This document shows, piece by piece, positions 27,202 to 37,457 of a DNA stretch of 64,000 nt. Where the stretch lies: positions 2,937,113 to 3,001,112 of the forward strand of contig CM030868.1 of NCBI GenBank assembly GCA_018105865.1, in the 5' to 3' direction. The notes beneath the pieces are model-generated. The model was not told the DNA's origin. It saw only the letters and a list, made by a program, of their open reading frames with translations, and made no database searches. Every line of letters begins with the position of its first letter. Position 1 is the stretch's first letter. The position numbers and the translations under genes were made by a program. Source of the stretch: Metaphire vulgaris (taxonomy: Eukaryota > Annelida > Clitellata > Crassiclitellata > Megascolecidae).

Positions 27202-28114
27202 CCTATACAACGAATGCATTTCATAGGCCTATGCTTAATTTTATCAGATCACAGAAGAGAATTGTGGAGCATTAGCAGACAACAGTGAAATAGACCGAGA
27301 CTACGTGACTACGCTATCATTCAAAAAGCTTTCAAATCGATGCAGTGGATACATAATGGCAAAAGAAACATGCGTTGCTTCTTCATAAGTATATGTTTGT
27401 TAACTGCCTCAGTGGCTATCTCATCTCTCTCTGTCGACTGCAAGCAGCTATCACTTAACACAAAATCTTATTATTTATACAAATTGGGGCACACGTGTGT
27501 GGGGTTGGGATAAGGAATCTGACACGCCAGCCTCTTTTTACTCCCCCCAATCTAAAATTCCTTTTAATTGTTAACATGAAAATAAGAGAAACAGATCACC
27601 GAGACAATTTGGATGCCTTTTCAGTGTTGATGCCCGGGTCATTGATGATGGTATTAAGGGTTTTCATCTAAAAAAGTGTTGACGGGCAAATGAGGTCGAC
27701 AAATAAATTTGGATCCCCCATCTGGTGGATGCCTGGGACCAACGTTCCCTCTAAGCTGCGCGATTGCGCAGAGAAAATGTTCCAGCCGTGCATAAGATTT
27801 TTTGGACCGCGCTAATTCTTTCGACATGCAACTAATTTGTAAACAACTCGGTCTGCATTTAGAGGAAACAGCGCAGATGCAGAATGCAGAATATTCATGA
27901 ATATGCAGAATACAAATGCAGAATATTCTCGCAACCTCATGTGCATGCCATATAAAGGTTTTGCGCCACTGACGGACATCTAATGAAGCGATCTTGTATT
28001 GCATTGCACGCAGGCTTGCCGTCATGGAGAGCCCGTGAACTTTCACCGCGTGAATGATACACATTCTTCTGTAATTATCCACAGCTGAGTGGATAAGCTG
28101 AGTGTGCTTGGTGC

Positions 28115-28210
28115 AGAAGCAACCGAAAAGTTTCTCCCGCGGCCGGGAGTTGAACCACCGACCTCAAAATTGGCAAACTGGTGCGCTAACCACTGCTCCA
28201 CGCCGCACCC
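28115..28210 (-). mobile_element. tRNA-derived SINE head
   Basis: On the minus strand GTGGAGCAGTGGTTAGCGCA resembles an A box, and GGTTCAACTCC, 39 bp downstream, a B box. The acceptor stem does not pair, so it is not a tRNA gene. The translated frame over it is a common SINE artefact. Confidence 0.65.
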
Positions 28211-28621
28211 TAAATCAGATGGGAGCTTCAGTAAGGGGTCATCCATATTGCCGGTTGTACCCCCTCTCCTCAACGAGTTTTCAGCCGAATTTTAGACAAA
28301 CACCGGAGAGCGCAGATAATATTTTGCCTTGAAAATATAGAAACCGTGGGATCAGTTTGTGAGCAGTTTTTTGGGCCAATATCCAGACCCTTGGTGGTAA
28401 ATTGACTTGGCTGGATGGAGAGGAAGATGTGCACAGTTCAATGCAAAAACTGGTGCCACTCAGATGTAGACTACCACAATCATAGGTGTCGAATTTAACC
28501 ATCTGCCGCAAAATCCACCATCTATTGAGGCCTGATGCCTGTTCAGCGGCACATGATGCAATCGTGATTTCTTAATTAGGTCTAACTGTGGCCCGTTATA
28601 AGCGTACATTCTTATTCTCAC

Positions 28622-28800
28622 CAGAGGCAGACCGAGGGGGCAGGGGAGGGGGGGGTACATGTTCGGGTATTTGGCTAAGTGAAATGCACAATAAAGAAGA
28701 AGAAACACGCGTGATGACCTTTTTTGCTCGTCAGCAATTTTAGGGGCGCCAAAAGTACACTTTGTCCCCGGGCGCCAAACACCCTATAGATCCGCCTCTG
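28622..28800. mobile_element. hAT-type MITE, CAGAGGCGGATC ends
   Basis: CAGAGGCAGACC ... GATCCGCCTCTG with a perfect 8-bp target duplication ATTCTCAC (28614-28621 and 28801-28808). Confidence 0.92.
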
Positions 28801-29082
28801 ATTCTCACCACTGCTACGAATCAGATTATCAGATTGAATGATAGTTTCTGCCATCTAACAGAATTACTTTTATAATGCTATTGCATAATAACGCTAGAAT
28901 AAATCCATGGCATTTGGGTTAAGTTTTTCTCTGTTGTCTGTTAACAGAGAAAGTTTGTAGGTTGCACGCGAAAATTTTATTGCACCCTCTGGTTTCCTCG
29001 TGACGACGCTGATGTCAAAGAGAGCCATTAGACGTTAACTTGGCTGAATACGTGGAAAGCTAACCCCTATACCTTTCCCTTT

Positions 29083-29244
29083 CAGGATTTGGCAAGTGGG
29101 GGCCGTTGGGGGTGGCAACTTCTAATCATCGGGAGCAACCATTTGTTGCTAGGTATGTAGTATTAAGTATAGGGTCCCAACAGGGGCCACTGGGCTGCCA
29201 GGCACTCAATAGGGGGCACGAGCCCCCCTGTGGAGCCGCCACTG
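29083..29244. mobile_element. hAT-type MITE, CAGTGGCGGCTCC family, copy 2 (end deleted)
   Basis: Starts CAGGATTTGGCAAGTGGG, i.e. 12 bases of the left terminal repeat are lost, and ends GTGGAGCCGCCACTG. The duplication TTCCCTTT is still perfect on both sides. Confidence 0.88.
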
Positions 29245-29304
29245 TTCCCTTTCACACATTTCCGCCTCCCTTCCTTCCTTTTCAACGCAGATACGGGTTT
29301 AACC

Positions 29305-29873
29305 CATTGGCGGATTTTATCAAAGGCTAGGGTAGGCTTAAGCCTACCCAACTAATCCCACCAAAACAAAAAACATTGTATTTTCCATCAACACCAGGTC
29401 TGTCGCGTGCCGGACGGCACCCGTGCTGAATGGCACCCTCAGACCCCCAATCCCCATGCTGGCCTACCCAAATATTAAACTCTAAATCCGCCTATGGGTC
29501 TGTCCATTAATTACGTCAACAATTTAGGGGGTTTGAAAAAGTTTGACAGTTGTTGGCAGGGGGAGGGGGTCCAGAGAAGTTGACGTCAACAATTTCACTT
29601 TTTACAAATAACCAAAAACTAGGAAATTTCATGGAATACTACTTATTACAATGGAAAAAAGCATGGCACCCGACGAACAAAAAAGGGAAAATGGTCATCA
29701 CCGCAAAAATAATAACCTTGTTATTGGGACTTGTTATTGATCTTGTGAAGGGGGGTTAAATTTTTTTGACGTAATTATGGGGGTTAACTGAAAGTTGACA
29801 GTTGTTGACAAGGGAAAAGGGGGTCAAAAAATTGACCAAAAATTGTTGACATAATTAATGGACAGCCCCTATG
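29305..29873. mobile_element. MITE with CAT(T/A)GGCGGATTT ends, interrupted by another element
   Basis: Left CATTGGCGGATTTT, right AATCCGCC...TATG. The right end is split by the element at 29496-29869. If that insert is ignored, the flanks GTTTAACC (29297-29304 and 29874-29881) are a perfect 8-bp duplication. Confidence 0.88.
29496..29869. mobile_element. GGG.CTGTCCATTAATTACG family MITE, copy 1 (nested)
   Basis: 374 bp, GGGTCTGTCCATTAATTACG at left and ATAATTAATGGACAGCCCC at right. It lies in the last bases of the host MITE and is flanked by TAT on each side, a 3-bp duplication that would fit PIF/Harbinger, though the superfamily is not proven. Other copies: 34898 and 58085. Confidence 0.8.
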
Positions 29874-30569
29874 GTTTAACCGCTCGCTACCTTTACTCTT
29901 TTAGTGCTGTTTGAACGAAAATTCGGCGATCACACAGACCCGGTTTCGTCTCTAAGCTGTTTAAATAAACACTCACTAAATACGATTTTCGCTCTAAATT
30001 GACATTCGTCTGGTGCATGAATGAATTCGATAGAAATGCGCTATAGAATTTTTCAATTATTTGATTGACAGACTCCCGCGCACCGAGCAGCGCACCTGCT
30101 CCGTCGCCATCCAGCTGATCAACTGCGTCGCCCGAAAATTTAAGCCCAAAAAACAGCCATAGAGATCATTCATAGATTAACCGGATATTCATAGCTCTTG
30201 GGACCGAGGGGGTGCTATTTAAAAATTTCGTTGAATTTATTCGCTTAAAATATTGAAAATTCTGCTTCAGTAAATAGTAAGTGAATAAAAAATCGCCCAT
30301 TACGACTAAATGCTTAGCCAGGATGGCGATCGCTTCCATATTAAATGTTTTAGCATTGCTTTCGCTTACAGCCTGGGTGCCCATCATGTTTGCTGTCTTA
30401 AAAGGGTCCATGACAAACTGGCCAGTCCACTACCACCGGTCACCACAAGTAACCCAATAATTATTTATAACCAGACTCTGACTGAATACATAAAAACGCC
30501 CAAAATGTTGCTTCTTGTCAAAGTGGGATGGGATGGGCCTAGTCTCTCAACAAAGTAGGGGATCGGATC

Positions 30570-30773
30570 TAGCGCGTGGCGCCTGCCCCTGCTGGGACCC
30601 AATACTACTACTGGTTATCAACAAATGGTAAGCCCCCATCCAACAGTGGTTCTCACACAGGGCAGTCCCTACTGAACCACTCTGAACCTTGTTATATTAT
30701 AGTATTATGAATTATTATGATGCTGAGAAGTTGCCACCCCGCCCCCACTTGCCAAATCCTGGAGCCGCCACTG
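30570..30773 (-). mobile_element. CAGTGGCGGCTCC MITE, copy 3, interrupted by hairpin SINE
   Basis: Reverse orientation; ends CTGGAGCCGCCACTG at 30773. Its CCCCCAT...AGAAGTTGCCACC interior is split by the hairpin element plus an ATT-rich tail (about 30641-30722). The left end is truncated. Confidence 0.75.
30645..30681 (+). mobile_element. Hairpin element (SINE 3' end), copy 4, inserted in a MITE
   Basis: AGTGGTTC ... GAACCACT followed by CTGAACCTTGTTATATTATAG and further ATT-rich sequence. The uninterrupted MITE copies show that this block is an insertion. Confidence 0.75.
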
Positions 30774-30974
30774 CAGGGTCCCAAAAAAACAGTGAGCATA
30801 TAGATAACAGATTCAAATTAAGAAGACAAGCACCGAAAATTTCAGTTAGATTTACCTTGAATTGTAGAAATCATAATATTAATCCAGTCGCTGTCAAAAT
30901 TCCGTTATTGACTTCACAAACGTATAGGAATTGTACATTAAATGTTTATAAACACGACAGAACTAACTGACCCG

Positions 30975-32640
30975 AAGACAGCAGGTGATATTTGGCCTAG
31001 TTATATTCAAATTTGAATACCCGCTGCCTGCTAGACACTCCCTCAATCTTGTACGCTGTCTGGCCGGCGGTTCATTTATTGACTTGCTTGACCTGCTTCT
31101 ATCTGACCTACCCCTCCCCCCCCCATTCCCCCACCACACGACGAGCACTGATTTATACCTGAAACAGACGCATCAGGCCAAACGGCTTCTTCTGCCTCCC
31201 CCATACTCAGTGTAAAATAGGTATACAACCATAACATATCATAGAATAATTCCAATTAACAAATGATGAATTGGAACATTTACCACAAGTCTGTTAATAT
31301 GCAGTGAAAATTGCATTTACCATTTGGTTTCCATTATTATAATTTATTGACCTACAATCTGATTGTCTATTGTAATCTTGTTTTGTTTCTTTGCTCTATC
31401 AAACAAATCTTGTCAAAAATTAATATAGACATGTGTATATGTTATTTCAACTTGATATTAACTTGTTATAATCAGTAATGCCTGTTGGCTTGCTTTGTGT
31501 TTACTGGTTTTTAACTGTATTGTAACAAACTCGTTTAGATGGAATAATTATGACATAACAACATAACACTACTAAAAAAATATGCACTCCTTGGCTATAA
31601 AGTCATCAACATAAACTTATCTCTTTCCACTTTCCAGTGTCTCAAAAATTGCAGAAGCAGCCTCATAGAAGTTTATGCCTATGCATAAAGTCCATCACAG
31701 CCTCAACATCTTAAATCACCACAACAGACGCATCCTTTGACCAACCACAGCAGAATACTTTTAAAATTATTCACTTAATTAAACAGACCAGCAGTTCTAG
31801 CAATGCTACAAATCAGACAACTTACATGGAATGTAAGTCTTAGTCCTTTCCATCAATTGTAATATTGTATTCTTCAGTAAAGTGTACGTCAAGTCGATAA
31901 CCAGTTATAAATTCAAATGCTAACACTGAAACTAAATGAGAATGAAATTTTTCAGTTAATAAAAGACATTAGTGCAATAACAAATATACTCGTATTACAT
32001 ACGGATGAGACAGCAGAGAATTAGATTCTGCGTTAAAACAAATAACATCTCCTACTTCACTCATTTGCATTGGAAATCACACAGACTGTTAAGACGATGG
32101 CAAATTTCCAATAGTACGCTTACAACTCATACTGTGTTTAAAATTCAACCAATACAAATAAGTAAATGCTCCTCTTTCAAAAATCTACAAAACCCTAACA
32201 CTCAATAACATCCTAACGCATGCATTTACTGTGAAGAACTGCTGCTAGCAATTTACTCAGTAATCATTTGCATCAGAGGTTTGTTACCATCTACAGGATG
32301 CCAGAAATAACATTGATCTACCTAAACATCTCTGTTTAACAATCTTTGGATAAAAGATTGTCTAGTACTTGAGAGATACTTGATTACAGGTTTCACAGAC
32401 ACAATGCCTCCATAAATTAATTTCTGATAAAATAAATTAATTTCTGATAAATCTAGGACTATTCTTGCAGCAGCATACATTTAGCCAGATATATGAAGCC
32501 GACTTAGAAGAAATCAGAGTAAGAGAACCAGAGACACTGCAAAACGAAAACAAACACAAGAGAAACAGTCACAACTAGATCGTTCAAAAATCCTTGGTCA
32601 CATTTCACGGTACTCAAAATACCGCGTCAGAGGACAACAA
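30975..32640. other. No gene recognised
   Basis: AT-rich DNA. 31000-31200 has a C-rich tract, and the rest shows no splice-bounded coding exon or clear transposon that I can support. Confidence 0.45.
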
Positions 32641-32786
32641 ATCAAGCAACACAATTTGTCTACACTGAGAGCGAGTGGACGTACTTCTTCTTTGGTTCGT
32701 TCAGCTCTTCCAATTCGATCGTCCGTTTTGCTTCCACCAGAGGAGCAACGATCGAATCACAGGAGCAATGTCTCCCGGAGCAACGA

Positions 32787-33785
32787 TCAGATCGGAGGAA
32801 TCAGGAGCATTTCCGTCTCAACCTCCGGTGTGAGATTTGGAATCCGAAGACCGAGCTTTGTGGCAATACTGAGTGTGCTTGGCACTGCTTGGTCGGTGAT
32901 GATGTCTACTACCTGGTCGACCTCGTACAGTTGGTGAGTTGGATACGAAAAACTGTGCATCCGCCTTGTTATGGCCTCGGTCAGTGACGTCTGGTTCAAT
33001 CCAGTCACATCAGTCTTAGGCTTCTACAATAAATTAAATTTAAACAGAATTAGAACAAAAATCAGCAACAATGGTCTGCAAATACAAAGGGGAAAATAAC
33101 AGACGCAAGATTACGCTATCAATATACTCTCGATTGACTACACACTAAATTAAAGCACATAACAGCTAATGGCAAGTAACGTCAAATTCTATTATATCAA
33201 TACAAGAATTTAGTACTTTTGAATTCTTTAAGAGTTATACAAATTCTTCTAAAAATCACAGCAGTAGCACTGTGATCCCAAGTTAATATAAGTCCTATTT
33301 ACACGAATAACATGATAACATGCACTCAGATAATAACACCGACCCTTTATGATTAACAAGACCATTTCATTTGAATTGACTAAGGCTCAAAAAAGTGCTT
33401 TTAGGGCTCGGCTAACTCTTGCTTTTGGCCACTTTTACTCAGTTCCCCAAAGTCCACAATAAATGGATTTTTATTGTACGCTTTTGGCAAATGTAAACTA
33501 CTCGGTAAAACAAAATTTCAAAAGTCTCCTGAATAATGGAATTATTGGGTTTGACAGTAGTATAACAGAACTACTTGTAGCAGCAAAATAAGTTCCCCAC
33601 TTTTTAAAGCCCAGTTAGAAACTTCATATCTGCACATCTGCACCTCTACATGACATAAGAATGCAACATAAAAAGAACAATGATGCAGTTCCAACGATTG
33701 GTTCTGTTCAGAGGCAAACACAATGACAAACCTTCTTTGGTGTAACGGTCATCTGCAGAAATGACCAATCGATGATGGACGTCTG
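32787..33785 (-). CDS. Last two candidate exons of an unrecognised gene
   Basis: Exon 33732-33785 (TTTTTTAG/...AAG/GTTTGT) encodes QTSIIDWSFLQMTVTPKK. Exon 32787-33023 (ATTGTAG/...stop) encodes KPKTDVTGLNQTSLTEAITR, then RMHSFSYPTHQLYEVDQVVD, and ends ETEMLLIPPI. The join is phase 0 and open for 96 codons. Codon use and good splice borders favour a real terminal exon, but I recognise no domain. A possible upstream exon is 35331-35397 (APDNHNIKGDVEDVV). Upstream exons are otherwise unresolved. Confidence 0.45.
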
Positions 33786-34095
33786 CTAAAAAAACAGAAC
33801 AAGATATTCAATTCAAAAGGTAAGTCTCACACACACTTTTAAATGAGCTAAACTAAGCTGTGCTTCATGAGAAAGAATCCATAGAACACCGGTATGTAGC
33901 ATTATCTATTCATGCACGTCCACAGATTTAAATCGATATCACATTTTCCCATATTGCAATTGATTTAATGAAATAAAGATCGTTCAGCTTTCCTCCTAAT
34001 GTCATGCAATGAATTCACATCACGTAGGAGGAATGGACATGTCGTTTCAAAAACTCTTTTTGGTTATGTAATCATTCTAATGACAATTTCAGAAT

Positions 34096-34260
34096 GCCAA
34101 CAGGGGATGCGATAGAATAGCGGTAGGATTCTGGGCGTGCAACCAGAGGGTTGTGGGTTCGATTCTGACCCCTGCGACTGTGTATCAACCTAAGGCAAGA
34201 TGTCCACCAATGACCTGCACCGCACTTACACGATTCTTCACTCTGTGAATGACTTAACAT
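34096..34260 (+). mobile_element. tRNA-derived SINE, family 2, second copy
   Basis: GATAGAATAGCGGTAGGATT (A-box-like), GGTTCGATTCTGACCCC (B box), then GACTGTGTATCAACCTAAGG, which matches the body of the 12845 copy. Frames read through it are artefacts. Confidence 0.65.
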
Positions 34261-34897
34261 GCGTTCACAAATTAAGTCGGCACCTGGTTTAACGATCTTT
34301 GCTTCATCGTTAAGCAGAACTTGCAAACTCTTTCGTTGTTTCTTCTCTGGTACGCAGTGTCCGATCACTGCTATTCGTCTGCTCTGTACCATTGTTATGC
34401 CCATTCAAATACTACAACAGAAGCAAGAACAGCCACATACACACTTACACTTACATGAGCAATCAGAAACTACCCATTTACTATTTCTCCCAGTGGACCA
34501 ATCCAAATATCAAACAGCATGACACCATCTCTTAAATCATGGGACTCCACTGAACTCTGCTATTTGCTGACCAAGAAAAATTTGCAATTCATTACGGACT
34601 TTTTACTTTTTTCAGCTCTTTCAAATCAAAAGTAAAAACTAATCAAAAGAACTATAAATAATGGAATAACCTACATAACATCAATTTAAAAAGGTCCTAC
34701 CTAAGCTAAGAAAACATTAATTATAGACAGTCCATAAAATAAGAACAAGAAGAAAATTCCCAGCTTACCGGTACTTGAATCATTTTCCTTCTTCAGTACA
34801 TAAAGATGCAGCGCAGAGTATATTCAAATTAATGATGTTCTGCAAAAGTCATAATACAGTCTTACTTGACAATCCCTCCTGTTCAGATTCTTGCTAA

Positions 34898-35294
34898 GGG
34901 GCTGTCCATTAATTATGTCAACAATTTTTGGACAATTTTTGACACCCTCCCCTTGTCAACAACTGTCAACTTTCACTTGACACCCCCCCCATAATTACGT
35001 CAAAAACTTTTGACCCCCTGCCAAGATCAATGACAGGTCCCAATAACAAGGTTACTATTTTTGGCGGTGATAACCATTTTTCCCCTTTTTGCTCGTCGAG
35101 TATCAAAATTTTATGTTTATGACCTTTTTGCCATGCTTTTTTCCATTGTAATAAGTAGTAAATTTCCTATCTTTTGATTATTTGTAAAAAGTGAAATTGT
35201 TGACGTCAACTTCTCTTGACCCCCCTCCTCCTGTCAACAACTGTCAAGCTTTTTCAAACCCCCTAAATTGTAGACGTAATTAAAGGACAGCCCC
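34898..35294. mobile_element. GGGGCTGTCCATTAATTA family MITE, copy 2
   Basis: GGGGCTGTCCATTAATTATG ... GTAATTAAAGGACAGCCCC with inner repeats of GTCAACAACTGTCAA near both ends. Flanks TAA and ATA do not form a clear duplication. Confidence 0.8.
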
Positions 35295-35769
35295 ATACAC
35301 TGATATGTTTTTGAAAGGAACTTCCAACCTGTGTACTCATGCATTCGTAAGCTACAACATCCTCAACATCACCTTTAATATTATGGTTATCCGGCGCTAA
35401 CCACACAAAGCAACAAAGTGAAAATGTCATTTCTGTCAAAAACAAAAATATCACTCCTTTTTAGACTGGTTTTTAACCATTATTCCAATAATGGTGCTAC
35501 ATAAATCATAAGCCAATGCAACGTCCATAATAAACGACTGATTTTGCTAATGCCCGGTCGTTTATCACCCCTCGGAACATTTAAATTACGGGAAAATGCA
35601 ATATAACATGCGAGAAGTGTTTATAAAAAGTAATTTTCATTTACCAAGAAAGAATTTCAAAATTACTCACTTAATTATAAAAACGAAACATTAAACCACA
35701 GACTTGAAGTCATAAAAACAGATAAAGCGCCACATTTTGCCTCAGTCGTAACCAATAACAAAACGCACC

Positions 35770-35990
35770 CACATATTCATCGTTGGCGTGTTATGCAGAT
35801 TCATAAATATTCATAAGACAATGACGCCTACTATTGGCTGATGCTACGACCAAACACATACGCCAGATTATAAATATGCATAAGCATATGCATAAATATG
35901 CATAATGCTTGTCATTGGTTGTTGAGACGATGTTCATGAGTGGCTGAGTCACGACCTACTTTGTTATAAATATTCATAAGCCTTTCACGG
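35770..35990. promoter_or_regulatory. Cluster of ATAAATAT(T/G)CATAAG motifs with CCAAT boxes
   Basis: Four copies of an ATAAATATKCATAAG-like motif are interspersed with ATTGG (CCAAT on the other strand) at 35833 and 35916 and with ATGCATA octamer-like sites. The spacing is regular enough to be a regulatory block or a decayed tandem repeat. No transcript is identified beside it. Confidence 0.3.
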
Positions 35991-36944
35991 CTGTTGAGTA
36001 AGTAAAATCTCACCGAAAAACATTGTAAAACGTATGTTTTACAAATTACAAGCTGTAAACCTTCTCTTCTGCTCCTTCGCAATGATTTTTTTTTACAAAA
36101 ATGCAATCAAATCTACTGCGAAATGCTACAAAAGAGTAAAAAATCGAAAAAGTCCGTCGAGACATTTAATTCATTGACTTTTATAGCTCCATAGTTATAT
36201 CCTGACATTGAATGCAAATTAACGCCATGCACTTTCACTTATAAGCCTGCACTTCCATGTGAAAAGGTCATTTGACAATCAAGAATAATGCTTTCAGAGC
36301 AGCTACTGGCACTCATCTGAAAGCCTCAAGACAAATCTGACTGCATGCAATAATACAAATGCCTGTAATAACTCCTTAAACCACCAATATAAAAAATTTC
36401 ATTCAAAAATATTGAAACTACAGTAAAATGTTATGGTGGAAACCACAGCAAATGTAATATCAAGATCACCACCAGAAGGAAACAATGTAATATCAAGAAA
36501 GATGTCAAATATGTGTAGCAAAATGGAACAGGACTAAGAACAAGGTGGTCCAGGCATGTTGGAACAAAGTTTTAGCAGGATGCAGATTTTCAGGGACGTA
36601 GCTAAAAAAATTATCAAGCCAAACCTGACAAGCAAAAAAGGTCATCACCCATCTTTATTTTATCTTCTTTTAAAACTACAGATGAGCAAAAACGGTCATT
36701 GCTCACCCTCAAAAATCAACAACAACAACAACAACAACAACAACCATTGAGGACGACGGTATATTGGAACCACTGTCACCTTCAAACAACACAAAATCAA
36801 TAAAAAATAAGTTAAGAGTAACTTGAGGATGACGGCTCAAGCAACCTGTTTTTCAATTGTTGTGACACTTTAGAAAGAATTAAACCCAGAAGAAACAAAG
36901 CATGGCAGAATCTATCACTGAGCCATCATTCAGGAATTATACGG

Positions 36945-37030
36945 TCCAGTGGTAAGCAAAGTCAACTGCCACTTGAACGATCTGGGGTTTAAACCTTGGC
37001 CACGGCAGATGCTGTTCAGTTGTTTCTGAT
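36945..37030 (+). mobile_element. tRNA-like SINE head, degenerate
   Basis: GGTCCAGTGGTAAGCA resembles an A box and GGGGTTTAAACCTTGG a weak B box. Cloverleaf stems are not preserved. Confidence 0.4.
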
Positions 37031-37157
37031 GAAGGCACTCGCTCAGTCAACTCAGTCGTTAATCACTTCTCTTATTAGTATTTTGTGCATCATCACCACT
37101 TTACGCTAAAATCAGAAGACTAACACGAACAAAAGAGCAAATTTCTATTACGCCAAC

Positions 37158-37280
37158 CTCCAGAAAAAACAATGAAGATATTCTTTTCAACCGTTCCAAA
37201 GCATGAAAAAGTCTGTCAGAGATTCCATTCAGAGCCGCGTTGACCACAACTGCATTGACAATCATCAGCTCTAGTCCAAG
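37158..37280 (-). CDS. Candidate 41-codon exon, unrecognised
   Basis: TTTTAG/CTTGGACTAGAGC ... CTGGAG/GTTGGC, phase 0 at both ends. It encodes LGLELMIVNAVVVNAALNGI then SDRLFHALERLKRISSLFFL. It looks helical and leucine-rich, with no internal stop. It lies 180 bp beyond the archaemetzincin stop codon on the same strand and may belong with the exons at 32.8-33.8 kb, but the joining exons are not identified. Confidence 0.4.
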
Positions 37281-37457
37281 CTAAAACAAAGACAGAGAAA
37301 GATCCCATTAACCAAACTAGTTAGATCAATTCAGACACTAGAGAAATTCAGTTTAAACAAAATTTGTATTCATAAGGCTAACAAATAATTTGTACTGTGA
37401 AGAATTATCTCAACTTAGCAGAAAATTAACTTATTCTATTTCAAGTATTATTACATT

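Noticed and set aside
28043..28332. Frames on both strands with PGVEPPTSKLANW-like text
   Set aside because: Produced by the B box of a tRNA-derived SINE, a common false protein.
32656..32937. 93-codon plus-strand frame
   Set aside because: Antisense to a splice-bounded minus-strand exon with better coding character.
34096..34170. Functional tRNA gene
   Set aside because: A and B boxes are recognisable but acceptor and anticodon stems do not pair and a SINE body follows.
34072..34404. 110-codon minus-strand frame
   Set aside because: Antisense reading of a SINE (RRGQNRTHNPLVAR arises from the B box).
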